This document shows positions 1 to 5,727 of a DNA stretch of 6,230 bases, in pieces. The stretch's first letter is position 1, and each line of letters starts with the position of its first letter. Under the pieces are notes generated by a model, which was not told where the DNA came from, searched no databases, and saw only the letters and a program-made list of their open reading frames with translations. Source of the DNA: Limnohabitans sp. (lineage in GTDB: Bacteria > Pseudomonadota > Gammaproteobacteria > Burkholderiales > Burkholderiaceae_C); assembly GCA_018883305.1 (NCBI GenBank), contig VEQI01000212.1, forward strand, positions 1-6,230, given 5' to 3'. Made by a program: the position numbers and the translations under genes.

Positions 1-2
1 GA

Positions 3-788
3 CTGTTGCTGAGTCTGCAACTGGGCTCGCCCACGCGTCCTCAACGCTTGATCGAAGACAGTCCGCTGGAGATCGTGCTGGTCAATGCGCGCTCACGCAG
101 TCGTGACACCAACCCCAAACCGCAGGCACTGGCGCAAACCACCTTGGTGGGTGGCGGTGCGGGGCAGGCGTCCGCACGGGCGCGCTCGCCCCTGCCCAAT
201 GCCCCGGTCCATCAGATCGGACAGCATCTGGACGCCATGGAGCAGCAGGTGACGGCTTTGCAGACACAACAGTCGCAATTGCTGGCGCAAGTCAAGGCGC
301 AGTTGGCACAACTACCGAATACGCAACTGGAAAAGCAAAGTGAGACCACGCAAGCCAGACGACGCCAGTTGATGCGCTTGCTGGCCGAAATCGAACAACG
401 CATCGAGACCGAGAACGCGCGTCCCCGCAAGCGCTATCTGAGCCCCTCCACCCGTGAGGTGGCCTATGCCCAGTATTACGACCGACTGCGCCGCAAGATC
501 GAAACGCTGGGCACACAGCAGTTTCCCCAGGTGGGCACGCGCAAGCTCTACGGCGATCTGACCATGATCGTCACGGTGGACAGCCAGGGGCGCGTGATCG
601 GGACCGAGGTCGTGACGTCCTCGGGGCAGCCCGAGCTGGACCGACGCGCGCAGGCCATTGCCTCACGCGCCGGGCCCTTTGGCGCTTTCACGGTCGACAT
701 GAAGCGACAGACCGATCTGCTGGCCCTGGTCTCGCGCTTTTCTTTCACCCGCGACCACCGGCTGCAAACCGAGCTCACCGGACCATGA
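3..788 (+). CDS. TonB-family energy transducer-like protein, 5' end missing
   Basis: The open frame runs in from the left edge, so the start codon and probably an N-terminal membrane anchor lie outside. A TTG at position 6 is in frame but sits in the Leu-rich tail of what looks like a membrane segment, so I do not take it as the start. Visible residues (numbered from that TTG): a basic, Gly-containing linker (about 27-67), a Gln/Glu/Arg-rich stretch likely to form a helical coiled coil (about 70-140), then a TonB C-terminal-like domain (about 177-255) with the pattern YGDLTMIVTVDSQGRVIGTE, followed by a Ser/Gly and Ala-rich helix and a final strand ending RFSFTRD. In the family this domain contacts outer-membrane receptors or partner proteins across the periplasm. 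The usual Pro-rich spacer is not seen; the coiled coil takes its place. The gene ends in an ATGA overlap with mtgA, suggesting translational coupling. Family assignment is fairly secure; its substrate or receptor is unknown. Confidence 0.8.
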   Translation: MLLSLQLGSPTRPQRLIEDSPLEIVLVNARSRSRDTNPKPQALAQTTLVGGGAGQASARARSPLPNAPVHQIGQHLDAMEQQVTALQTQQSQLLAQVKAQLAQLPNTQLEKQSETTQARRRQLMRLLAEIEQRIETENARPRKRYLSPSTREVAYAQYYDRLRRKIETLGTQQFPQVGTRKLYGDLTMIVTVDSQGRVIGTEVVTSSGQPELDRRAQAIASRAGPFGAFTVDMKRQTDLLALVSRFSFTRDHRLQTELTGP

Positions 789-1543
789 GAACTCGCACGC
801 GCCCACTTCTTGCGGCCATGCCGTGGTTGCTCCGGTTGCTGGCCTTGCTGCTCCTGGGAGTGTTGAGCTTGCAGTTGTACTTTGCCGCACGGATTGCGCT
901 CATGGCCATCATGGCCCCCGAGTCCACCGCGTTCCAGCGCTCCGAGGTCTGGCGCCTGGTTCAACAGCCGCAGGGCTTGCGCTGGCGTCAGGACTGGGTG
1001 CCTGATGGCCAGATCGCCAACTCGCTCAAGCGAGCGGTCATCGTCTCGGAAGACGACATCTTTGCCCGTCATGATGGTGTGCAATGGGAAGCCATGGAAA
1101 AGGCCTGGCGCCAGAATGCACGCGCCGAGGCCCAGGCGTCACGTGCCCGCCAGGGACGCAACCCCAAGGTGGTGGGTGGATCCACCATCACCCAGCAACT
1201 GGCCAAGAACCTGTTTCTTTCTGGGGAGCGCACTTTGCTGCGCAAGGGGCAAGAGTTCATCCTCACCTTGATGCTCGAAGCCTTGCTGAGCAAGCAGCGC
1301 ATTCTGGAGATCTACCTCAACAGCGTGGAATGGGGCGAAGGCGTGTTTGGTGCCGAAGCGGCTGCCCGTCACTACTTCAACAAGCCGGCCTCGGACTTGA
1401 CGGCCTGGGAGGCCTCACGCCTCGCGGTCATGCTGCCGCGACCGCGTTACTTTGAAAAGTTGCCCCAGTCTGGCTACCTGCAAGAGCGCGCGGAGATCAT
1501 CCAGGGTCGACTGGGTGGCGCCGTGTTACCGTCTGCCCGTTGA
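785..1543 (+). CDS. mtgA: Monofunctional biosynthetic peptidoglycan transglycosylase
   Basis: A 252-residue GT51 glycosyltransferase that polymerises lipid II into glycan strands on the periplasmic face of the inner membrane, without a transpeptidase domain. One N-terminal membrane segment (about 14-33, Leu-rich) follows a basic start (RTRTR), giving an N-in anchor. Family motifs appear in order: the catalytic-Glu motif EDDIFARHDG (E89), the GGSTITQQLAKNLFL motif (131-145), the RKGQEFILTLMLE motif with the second acidic residue (E157), and ILEIYLNSVEWGEGVFGAEAAARHYF (173-198). Length matches the usual 230-250 residues. The ATG at 785 overlaps the upstream TGA (ATGA), so the start is well supported even though no strong Shine-Dalgarno is seen. 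ruvC follows 11 bases later. The segment between the first two motifs (about 109-128) is an Arg/Ala-rich loop, as commonly seen in MtgA proteins. Nothing appears broken. Confidence 0.95.
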   Translation: MRTRTRPLLAAMPWLLRLLALLLLGVLSLQLYFAARIALMAIMAPESTAFQRSEVWRLVQQPQGLRWRQDWVPDGQIANSLKRAVIVSEDDIFARHDGVQWEAMEKAWRQNARAEAQASRARQGRNPKVVGGSTITQQLAKNLFLSGERTLLRKGQEFILTLMLEALLSKQRILEIYLNSVEWGEGVFGAEAAARHYFNKPASDLTAWEASRLAVMLPRPRYFEKLPQSGYLQERAEIIQGRLGGAVLPSAR

Positions 1544-1545
1544 GG
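1542..1545 (+). promoter_or_regulatory. Ribosome binding site deciding the ruvC GTG start
   Basis: GAGG lies 9 bases before the GTG at 1555 and overlaps the mtgA TGA stop (1541-1543). Its spacing supports GTG at 1555 and not the TTG at 1540. The overlap implies that ribosomes finishing mtgA sit on the ruvC initiation site, so the two are likely translationally coupled. Confidence 0.6.
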
Positions 1546-1554
1546 CTTTCCATC

Positions 1555-2100
1555 GTGCGCATACTTGGCATCGACCCCGGCTTGCAAACCACCGGCTTTG
1601 GCGTGATTGACGCTGATGGGGCGGCTTTGTCCTACGTGGCCAGTGGCACGATTCGCACCACCCAATTGCCACGAGGCGACTTGCCGGCCCGTGTGCGTGT
1701 GCTGTTTGAGGGGGTGCATGAAGTGGTGCAGCGTTATCAGCCCGAGTGCGCGGCGCTGGAAATCGTGTTCGTCAACATCAACCCGCAAGCCACGCTGCTG
1801 CTGGGTCAGGCACGCGGTGCCTGCCTGAGTGCGCTGGTCACGCGCGATCTGTCCGTGGCCGAATACACCGCGCTGCAAATGAAAAAGGCCGTGGCCGGTC
1901 ATGGCAAGGCGGCCAAGGCGCAAGTGCAGGAAATGGTCAAACGCCTGCTGAAACTGCCTGGCCTGCCCGGCCCGGATGCGGCCGATGCCCTGGGGTTGGC
2001 CATCACGCATGCCAGCGCGGCACGCACGTTGCAAAGCCTGCAAGGCCTGTCGGGTCGAAGTCGTGCCAGTGGCATGTTCCGTGCGGGACGCACGGGCTAA
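1555..2100 (+). CDS. ruvC: Holliday junction resolvase RuvC (crossover junction endodeoxyribonuclease)
   Basis: RuvC is a dimeric, Mg-dependent nuclease that cuts Holliday junctions symmetrically together with the RuvAB branch-migration motor in recombination and repair. With the GTG at 1555 the protein has 181 residues (E. coli has 173) and begins VRILGIDPGL, the standard RuvC N-terminus. The four catalytic acids are all present: D7 (GIDPG), E69 (ALEIVFVN), D141 and D144 (PDAADALGLAITHA). The GQARGA segment (84-89) and the basic run after KMKK-like QMKKAVAGHGKAAK (108-121) are also typical. A longer reading from TTG at 1540 would overlap the mtgA stop but adds five residues (MRLSI) before the conserved start and lacks a ribosome binding site, so I prefer GTG. 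ruvA and ruvB are not in view downstream: the gene ends 3 bases from the convergent lpxC stop, so here ruvC is the last gene of its group rather than the head of a ruvCAB run. Confidence 0.95.
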   Translation: MRILGIDPGLQTTGFGVIDADGAALSYVASGTIRTTQLPRGDLPARVRVLFEGVHEVVQRYQPECAALEIVFVNINPQATLLLGQARGACLSALVTRDLSVAEYTALQMKKAVAGHGKAAKAQVQEMVKRLLKLPGLPGPDAADALGLAITHASAARTLQSLQGLSGRSRASGMFRAGRTG

Positions 2101-2103
2101 GTA

Positions 2104-3027
2104 TCACCAGGCCGGGGCCAGTTGCGCCAGCCCCTTGGGGGCCGCACGCTCGTCCTCGAAGGTGACGATTTCATAGGCCTCGGGACGGCTGAGCAATTCA
2201 CGCAACAAACGGTTGTTCATGGCGTGCCCGGAACGGAAAGCGCTGTAACTGGCCAACAACGGCTTGCCCAGGATGTAGAGGTCACCCATGGCGTCCAGGA
2301 TCTTGTGCTTGACGAACTCATCGTCGTAGCGCAGGCCATCACTGTTGAGCACCTTGTAGTCGTCCATCACGATGGCGTTGTCCAGTCCGCCGCCCAGGGC
2401 CAGGCCGTTGGCACGCATCATTTCCACATCGCGTGTGAAACCAAAGGTGCGGGCACGGGCAATGTCGCGGCTGTAGCGCCCCGTGTCCATGTCAAACACC
2501 ACGCGCTGACCCGTGGCGTCCACGGCGGGGTGGTCAAAGTCGATTTCAAAGCTGAGCTTGAAGCCGTGGTGAGGATCCAGGCGCGCCCATTTTTCCTGCA
2601 CGCCCTGCCCTTCACGGACCTCCACGGGTTGCACCACCCGCACGAACCGCTTGGGCGCGTTCTGCAAGGCAATGCCCGCGCTTTGCAAAAGGAATACGAA
2701 CGACGCGGCCGAGCCATCCAGGATGGGCACTTCTTCTGCCGTGATGTCCACATAGAGGTTGTCGATGCCCAGGCCGGAACAGGCCGACATCAGGTGCTCC
2801 ACCGTGTGCACTTTGGCCCCGGCGTGAGAAATGGTGGAAGCCAGTCGGGTATCCGTGACCGCGGTGGCGTTGACCGGGATATCGACCGGCGACGGCAGAT
2901 CCACCCGGCGAAACACGATGCCGGTGTCTGGCTGGGCCGGGCGCAGGGTGAGCTCGACGCGCTCACCGCTGTGCAGCCCCACCCCGACGGCACGCGTCAG
3001 GGTTTGAAGGGTTCGTTGTTGCAGCAC
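2104..3027 (-). CDS. lpxC: UDP-3-O-acyl-N-acetylglucosamine deacetylase
   Basis: LpxC is the cytosolic zinc amidase that removes the acetyl group from UDP-3-O-acyl-GlcNAc, the committed step of lipid A synthesis. The 307-residue length matches E. coli (305). Zinc ligands and catalytic residues are visible: HTVEHLMSA with E77 and H78, KHKILDAMGDLYILG with H241 and D245, and SGHAMNNRLLRELL with H268. The N-terminus LQQRTLQTLTRAVGVGLHSGERV and the GIVFRR segment are classic for the family. The start is the GTG at 3027, preceded by no clear Shine-Dalgarno; no ATG occurs near the conserved N-terminus. It is the last gene of the dcw group, 63 bases after ftsZ, and its stop is 3 bases from the convergent ruvC stop. 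The C-terminus ends LAQLAPAW, unlike the E. coli tail ending AVLA that serves FtsH-mediated turnover, so level control by proteolysis may differ here (inference). Confidence 0.97.
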   Translation of the reverse strand: MLQQRTLQTLTRAVGVGLHSGERVELTLRPAQPDTGIVFRRVDLPSPVDIPVNATAVTDTRLASTISHAGAKVHTVEHLMSACSGLGIDNLYVDITAEEVPILDGSAASFVFLLQSAGIALQNAPKRFVRVVQPVEVREGQGVQEKWARLDPHHGFKLSFEIDFDHPAVDATGQRVVFDMDTGRYSRDIARARTFGFTRDVEMMRANGLALGGGLDNAIVMDDYKVLNSDGLRYDDEFVKHKILDAMGDLYILGKPLLASYSAFRSGHAMNNRLLRELLSRPEAYEIVTFEDERAAPKGLAQLAPAW

Positions 3028-3033
3028 AGACCG

Positions 3034-3039
3034 ATTTTA
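3034..3039 (-). promoter_or_regulatory. Possible -10 box for lpxC
   Basis: On the minus strand TAAAAT (5 of 6 matches to TATAAT) stands 6 bases before the lpxC GTG at 3027. The region 16-18 bases further upstream (around CGGGTG) is a poor match to TTGACA. If this box is used, transcription would begin at or next to the GTG, giving a leaderless or near-leaderless mRNA. It may instead be a chance match, with lpxC read only from upstream promoters. Confidence 0.35.
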
Positions 3040-3056
3040 CCCGGCAGGCCTGATTC

Positions 3057-3084
3057 CACCCGAGGTCCGTGTGAGCCTCGGGTG
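3057..3084 (-). other. Perfect 9-bp hairpin just after ftsZ
   Basis: On the minus strand CACCCGAGG is followed by a 10-base loop and then CCTCGGGTG, an exact inverted repeat. It begins 6 bases after the ftsZ stop codon (3091-3093). No T-run follows in either direction, so it is not a standard intrinsic terminator. It could protect the ftsZ mRNA 3' end, mark a processing or pausing point, or reduce read-through into lpxC; the sequence alone does not say which. Confidence 0.65.
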
Positions 3085-3090
3085 TGCGCG

Positions 3091-4305
3091 TCAGTCCGCT
3101 TGCTTACGCAGGAAGGCCGGAATCTCGTAATCATCCATGCCACCCGAGGCCAGAGCGTCCACCTTGGCGGCTGCCTGGGTACGGTTGGTGCGCCACACGC
3201 TGGGCACGGCCATGCTGCCGTAGTCCGGCTGAGCCACGCCCGTGACGCCAGGCTGCTGAGCCGCCGTCGCATGCGTCTCCACCGTGAAGGGCACGTTGTC
3301 GGTGCCGGTGCGCAGCACCTTGAGTGGTTGCTTATTGAGGCGTCCGCCCACGGACAGCCCGGTTGCCACCACTGTCACACGAATCTCGTCGCCCAGCGCT
3401 TCGTCGTAGGCCGTGCCGTAAATCACATGTGCTTCGGAAGAGGCAAAGGCGCGGATGGTGTTCATGGCCTCGCGCGACTCAGACAGCTTCAAGCCGCCCT
3501 TGGCTGCGGTGATCAGCACCAGCACGCCCTTGGCACCGGACATGTCCACCCCCTCCAGCAACGGGCAAGCCACGGCTTGCTCGGCAGCGATGCGGGCGCG
3601 ATCCGGGCCACTGGCCTTGGCCGTGCCCATCATGGCCTTGCCATGCTCGCTCATGACGGTGCGAACGTCTTCGAAGTCCACGTTCACCAGGGCCTCGACG
3701 TTGATGATCTCGGCAATACCACCCACCGAGTTGCGCAGCACGTCGTTGGCATAGGCGAAGGCCTGGTCTTGCGTGACATCGTCACCCAGCACTTCCAGCA
3801 GCTTTTCGTTCAGCACCACGATCAACGAGTCGACATTGGCCTCCAGCTCGGCCAGGCCAGCTTCAGCGTGGGTCATGCGGCGATTGCCTTCCCAGTCGAA
3901 AGGCTTGGTGACCACACCCACGGTGAGAATGCCCATCTCGCGGGCCACGCGGGCCACGATGGGTGCCGCACCGGTGCCGGTGCCACCGCCCATGCCGGCG
4001 GTGATGAAGAGCATGTTGCAGCCCTCCAGGGTTTCGCGGATTTCATCCACGGCCGCCTCGGCTGCCTCACGACCACGCTCGGGCTTGCTGCCCGCGCCCA
4101 GGCCGCTGTGGCCCAGCTGAATGGTTTTGTGCGCGCTGCTGGCACGCAGGGCCTGTGCGTCGGTGTTGGCGCAGATGAATTCCACGCCCTTGACGCCGCT
4201 GGAAATCATGTGCTCCACCGCGTTGCCGCCGCCACCGCCCACGCCGATCACCTTGATCTGGGTGCCTGCGTTGAACTCTTCCACTTCAATCATTTCAATG
4301 CTCAT
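3091..4305 (-). CDS. ftsZ: Cell division GTPase FtsZ
   Basis: FtsZ is the tubulin-like GTPase that polymerises at midcell into the Z ring and recruits the divisome. Residues from the ATG at 4305 (404 in all): the glycine-rich nucleotide loop GVGGGGGNAVEHM (21-33), the tubulin signature GGGTGTG (106-112), the KPFDWEGNRR segment (134-143), the T7 synergy loop NVDFED (208-213) that completes the GTPase site of the neighbouring subunit, a short variable linker (about 320-388) and the C-terminal peptide DDYEIPAFLRKQAD (391-404) that binds FtsA and other partners. A TTG at 4317 would add EYK-type residues but falls inside the ribosome binding site, so ATG at 4305 is chosen; SIEMIEVEEF is the expected N-terminus. 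It lies about 180 bases after ftsA, room for its own promoter, and 63 bases before lpxC. All key residues are intact. Confidence 0.97.
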   Translation of the reverse strand: MSIEMIEVEEFNAGTQIKVIGVGGGGGNAVEHMISSGVKGVEFICANTDAQALRASSAHKTIQLGHSGLGAGSKPERGREAAEAAVDEIRETLEGCNMLFITAGMGGGTGTGAAPIVARVAREMGILTVGVVTKPFDWEGNRRMTHAEAGLAELEANVDSLIVVLNEKLLEVLGDDVTQDQAFAYANDVLRNSVGGIAEIINVEALVNVDFEDVRTVMSEHGKAMMGTAKASGPDRARIAAEQAVACPLLEGVDMSGAKGVLVLITAAKGGLKLSESREAMNTIRAFASSEAHVIYGTAYDEALGDEIRVTVVATGLSVGGRLNKQPLKVLRTGTDNVPFTVETHATAAQQPGVTGVAQPDYGSMAVPSVWRTNRTQAAAKVDALASGGMDDYEIPAFLRKQAD

Positions 4306-4311
4306 CTTGTA

Positions 4312-4317
4312 CTCCAA
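4312..4317 (-). promoter_or_regulatory. Ribosome binding site of ftsZ
   Basis: On the minus strand TTGGAG ends 6 bases before the ATG at 4305, a good match to the anti-Shine-Dalgarno with proper spacing. It decides the ftsZ start, because the alternative upstream TTG is the first codon of this very motif. Confidence 0.75.
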
Positions 4318-4460
4318 TCCATCTTTCTGCAGTTGCCGTGTTTGAAACTTTGTCTATGTTTTGATTGATCCATCTCACCCGGTGCGGGGCGGTGCGCCTC
4401 GACAGCAAGGTCGCCATCGTCGTCGCTCGGCCCACAGGCCCGGGCTGCCACGCGGATAGG

Positions 4461-4470
4461 GCACATGTGC
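4461..4470. other. 10-base perfect palindrome downstream of ftsA
   Basis: GCACATGTGC reads the same on both strands and sits 14 bases after the ftsA stop codon, outside coding sequence. Symmetry and position would suit a dimeric DNA-binding protein, but I do not recognise it as a known operator, and 10-base palindromes also occur by chance. Confidence 0.4.
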
Positions 4471-4484
4471 GTTGAACAGCATGA

Positions 4485-5714
4485 TCAGAAATTCCCCACG
4501 AACCAGTCCTTGACGCGCCCCAGCGCCGTCTTGACCGATCCATTCTTTTGCGCCACCTTGAAGCCGCGCATGCGTCCCATGCGGGCCTCTTCCAGCAGGC
4601 CCATCACCGTGGCCGCGCGCGGCTGCGCCACCATGTCGGACAACGCGCCGCTGTAATGCGGCACGCCACGGCGCACCGGTTTCAAGAAGATGTCTTCGCC
4701 CAGCTCCAACATGCCAGGCATCACCGCGCTACCGCCCGTGAGCACAATGCCGGAGGACAGGACTTCCTCGAAGCCCGAGTCACGCACCACTTGCTGCACC
4801 AGCGAAAAAATTTCCTCGATGCGCGGCTCGATCACGCCCGCCAGCGCCTGGCGGCTGAGCATGCGGGGACCGCGGTCTCCCAGGCCCGGCACTTCCACAT
4901 GCATGTCCGGGTCGGCCAGCAACTGCTTGGCATAACCCGATTCCACCTTGATGTCCTCGGCGTCCTTGGTGGGGGTGCGCAAGGCCATGGCGATGTCGCT
5001 GGTGATCAGATCGCCCGCGATGGGAATGACGGCCGTGTGCCGAATGGCGCCGCCCGTGAAGATGGCCACATCGGTCGTGCCCGCGCCGATGTCCACCAGC
5101 GCCACGCCCAATTCCTTTTCATCGGCGGTCAGCACCGACTGGCTGGACGCCAGCGGGTTGAGCATGAGCTGGTCCACGTCCAGACCACAGCGGCGCACGC
5201 ACTTGATGATGTTCTCGGCCGCGCTCTGCGCACCAGTCACGATGTGCACCTTGGCTTCCAGGCGAATGCCGCTCATGCCAATGGGCTCTTTCACATCCTG
5301 ACCGTCGATCACGAATTCTTGCGGCTCCACCAGCAGCAGGCGCTGGTCAGTGGAGATGTTGATGGCCTTGGCGGTCTCCACCACACGGGCCACATCGGGT
5401 GCAGTCACTTCACGGTCTTTCACAGCCACCATGCCGCTGGAGTTGATGCCGCGGATGTGGCTGCCAGTGATGCCGGTGTACACACGCGTGATCTTGCAGT
5501 CCGCCATCAGCTCGGCCTCCTTCAAGGCTTGCTGGATGCTTTGCACCGTGGCGTCAATATTGACCACCACGCCGCGCTTGAGGCCGTTGCTGGGCGCCAC
5601 GCCCAGGCCAGCGATCTTGAGCTCGCCACCGGGCATGACCTCGGCCACCACGGCCATCACCTTGCTGGTGCCGATGTCCAGCCCGATCACCAAATCTTTG
5701 TACTCTTTTGCCAT
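4485..5714 (-). CDS. ftsA: Cell division protein FtsA
   Basis: FtsA is an actin-like ATP-binding protein that tethers FtsZ filaments to the inner membrane and signals to later divisome proteins. From the ATG at 5714 it has 409 residues (E. coli has 420). Visible parts: phosphate-1 motif GLDIGTSK (11-18), the 1C domain with TGSHIRGINSSGMVAV (83-98), PQEFVIDGQ (131-139), phosphate-2 motif DIGAGTTD (208-215), the adenosine motif around VLTGGSAVMPGM, and a C-terminal amphipathic helix of the membrane-targeting type ending GRVKDWFVGNF (399-409). A GTG at 5720 would add two residues (MA); ATG is preferred because it gives the usual MAKEYKDLVIGLDIG and has GGGGTGG just upstream, though the spacing is short. 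It follows ftsQ by 13 bases and precedes ftsZ by about 180, the standard order ftsQ-ftsA-ftsZ. No missing motif is seen. Confidence 0.97.
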   Translation of the reverse strand: MAKEYKDLVIGLDIGTSKVMAVVAEVMPGGELKIAGLGVAPSNGLKRGVVVNIDATVQSIQQALKEAELMADCKITRVYTGITGSHIRGINSSGMVAVKDREVTAPDVARVVETAKAINISTDQRLLLVEPQEFVIDGQDVKEPIGMSGIRLEAKVHIVTGAQSAAENIIKCVRRCGLDVDQLMLNPLASSQSVLTADEKELGVALVDIGAGTTDVAIFTGGAIRHTAVIPIAGDLITSDIAMALRTPTKDAEDIKVESGYAKQLLADPDMHVEVPGLGDRGPRMLSRQALAGVIEPRIEEIFSLVQQVVRDSGFEEVLSSGIVLTGGSAVMPGMLELGEDIFLKPVRRGVPHYSGALSDMVAQPRAATVMGLLEEARMGRMRGFKVAQKNGSVKTALGRVKDWFVGNF

Positions 5715-5727
5715 AGCCACCCCGTGC

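Larger units (their letters stand above)
4306..4484 (-). promoter_or_regulatory. ftsA-ftsZ intergenic region, probable ftsZ leader
   Basis: This is the longest gene-free stretch in the window. Read in the ftsZ direction, the first part (4484-4381) is GC-rich and the second (4380-4306) is clearly richer in A and T, with runs such as ATCAATCAAAACATAGAC (about 4370-4353) and AAAGTTTCAAAC just after it. The AT-rich part is where an ftsZ promoter or untranslated leader would be expected, as many proteobacteria transcribe ftsZ partly from promoters between or inside the preceding genes. I cannot point to a convincing -35/-10 pair. No terminator with a T-run is seen, so transcription from ftsA probably continues into ftsZ. 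Confidence 0.45.

Noticed and set aside
1540..1554. TTG at 1540 as the ruvC start, overlapping the mtgA stop
   Set aside because: It adds five residues before the conserved RILGIDPG start and has no ribosome binding site, whereas GTG at 1555 has GAGG 9 bases upstream.
3057..3084. Reading the ftsZ-lpxC hairpin as an intrinsic terminator
   Set aside because: No T-run follows the stem on either strand, and an essential gene follows directly, so full termination there is unlikely.
2122..4368. A 748-codon open frame on the + strand, antisense to lpxC and ftsZ
   Set aside because: It is very long and crosses two genes and their spacer, but its translation is rich in His, Gly, Ala and Val as expected from the complement of GC-rich coding DNA, has no recognisable domain, and the opposite strand holds two unmistakable genes.
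4403..4408. TTGCTG in the ftsA-ftsZ spacer as a -35 box
   Set aside because: The sequence 16-18 bases downstream is GC-rich and has no match to a -10 box.
4612..4623. 12-base perfect palindrome GCCGCGCGCGGC inside ftsA
   Set aside because: It lies in coding sequence for a conserved Gln-Pro-Arg-Ala-Ala stretch and consists only of G and C; codon choice in GC-rich DNA explains it.
5715..5720. GTG at 5720 as the ftsA start
   Set aside because: It would add only two residues; the ATG at 5714 gives the expected N-terminus and has a G-rich ribosome binding site overlapping the GTG.
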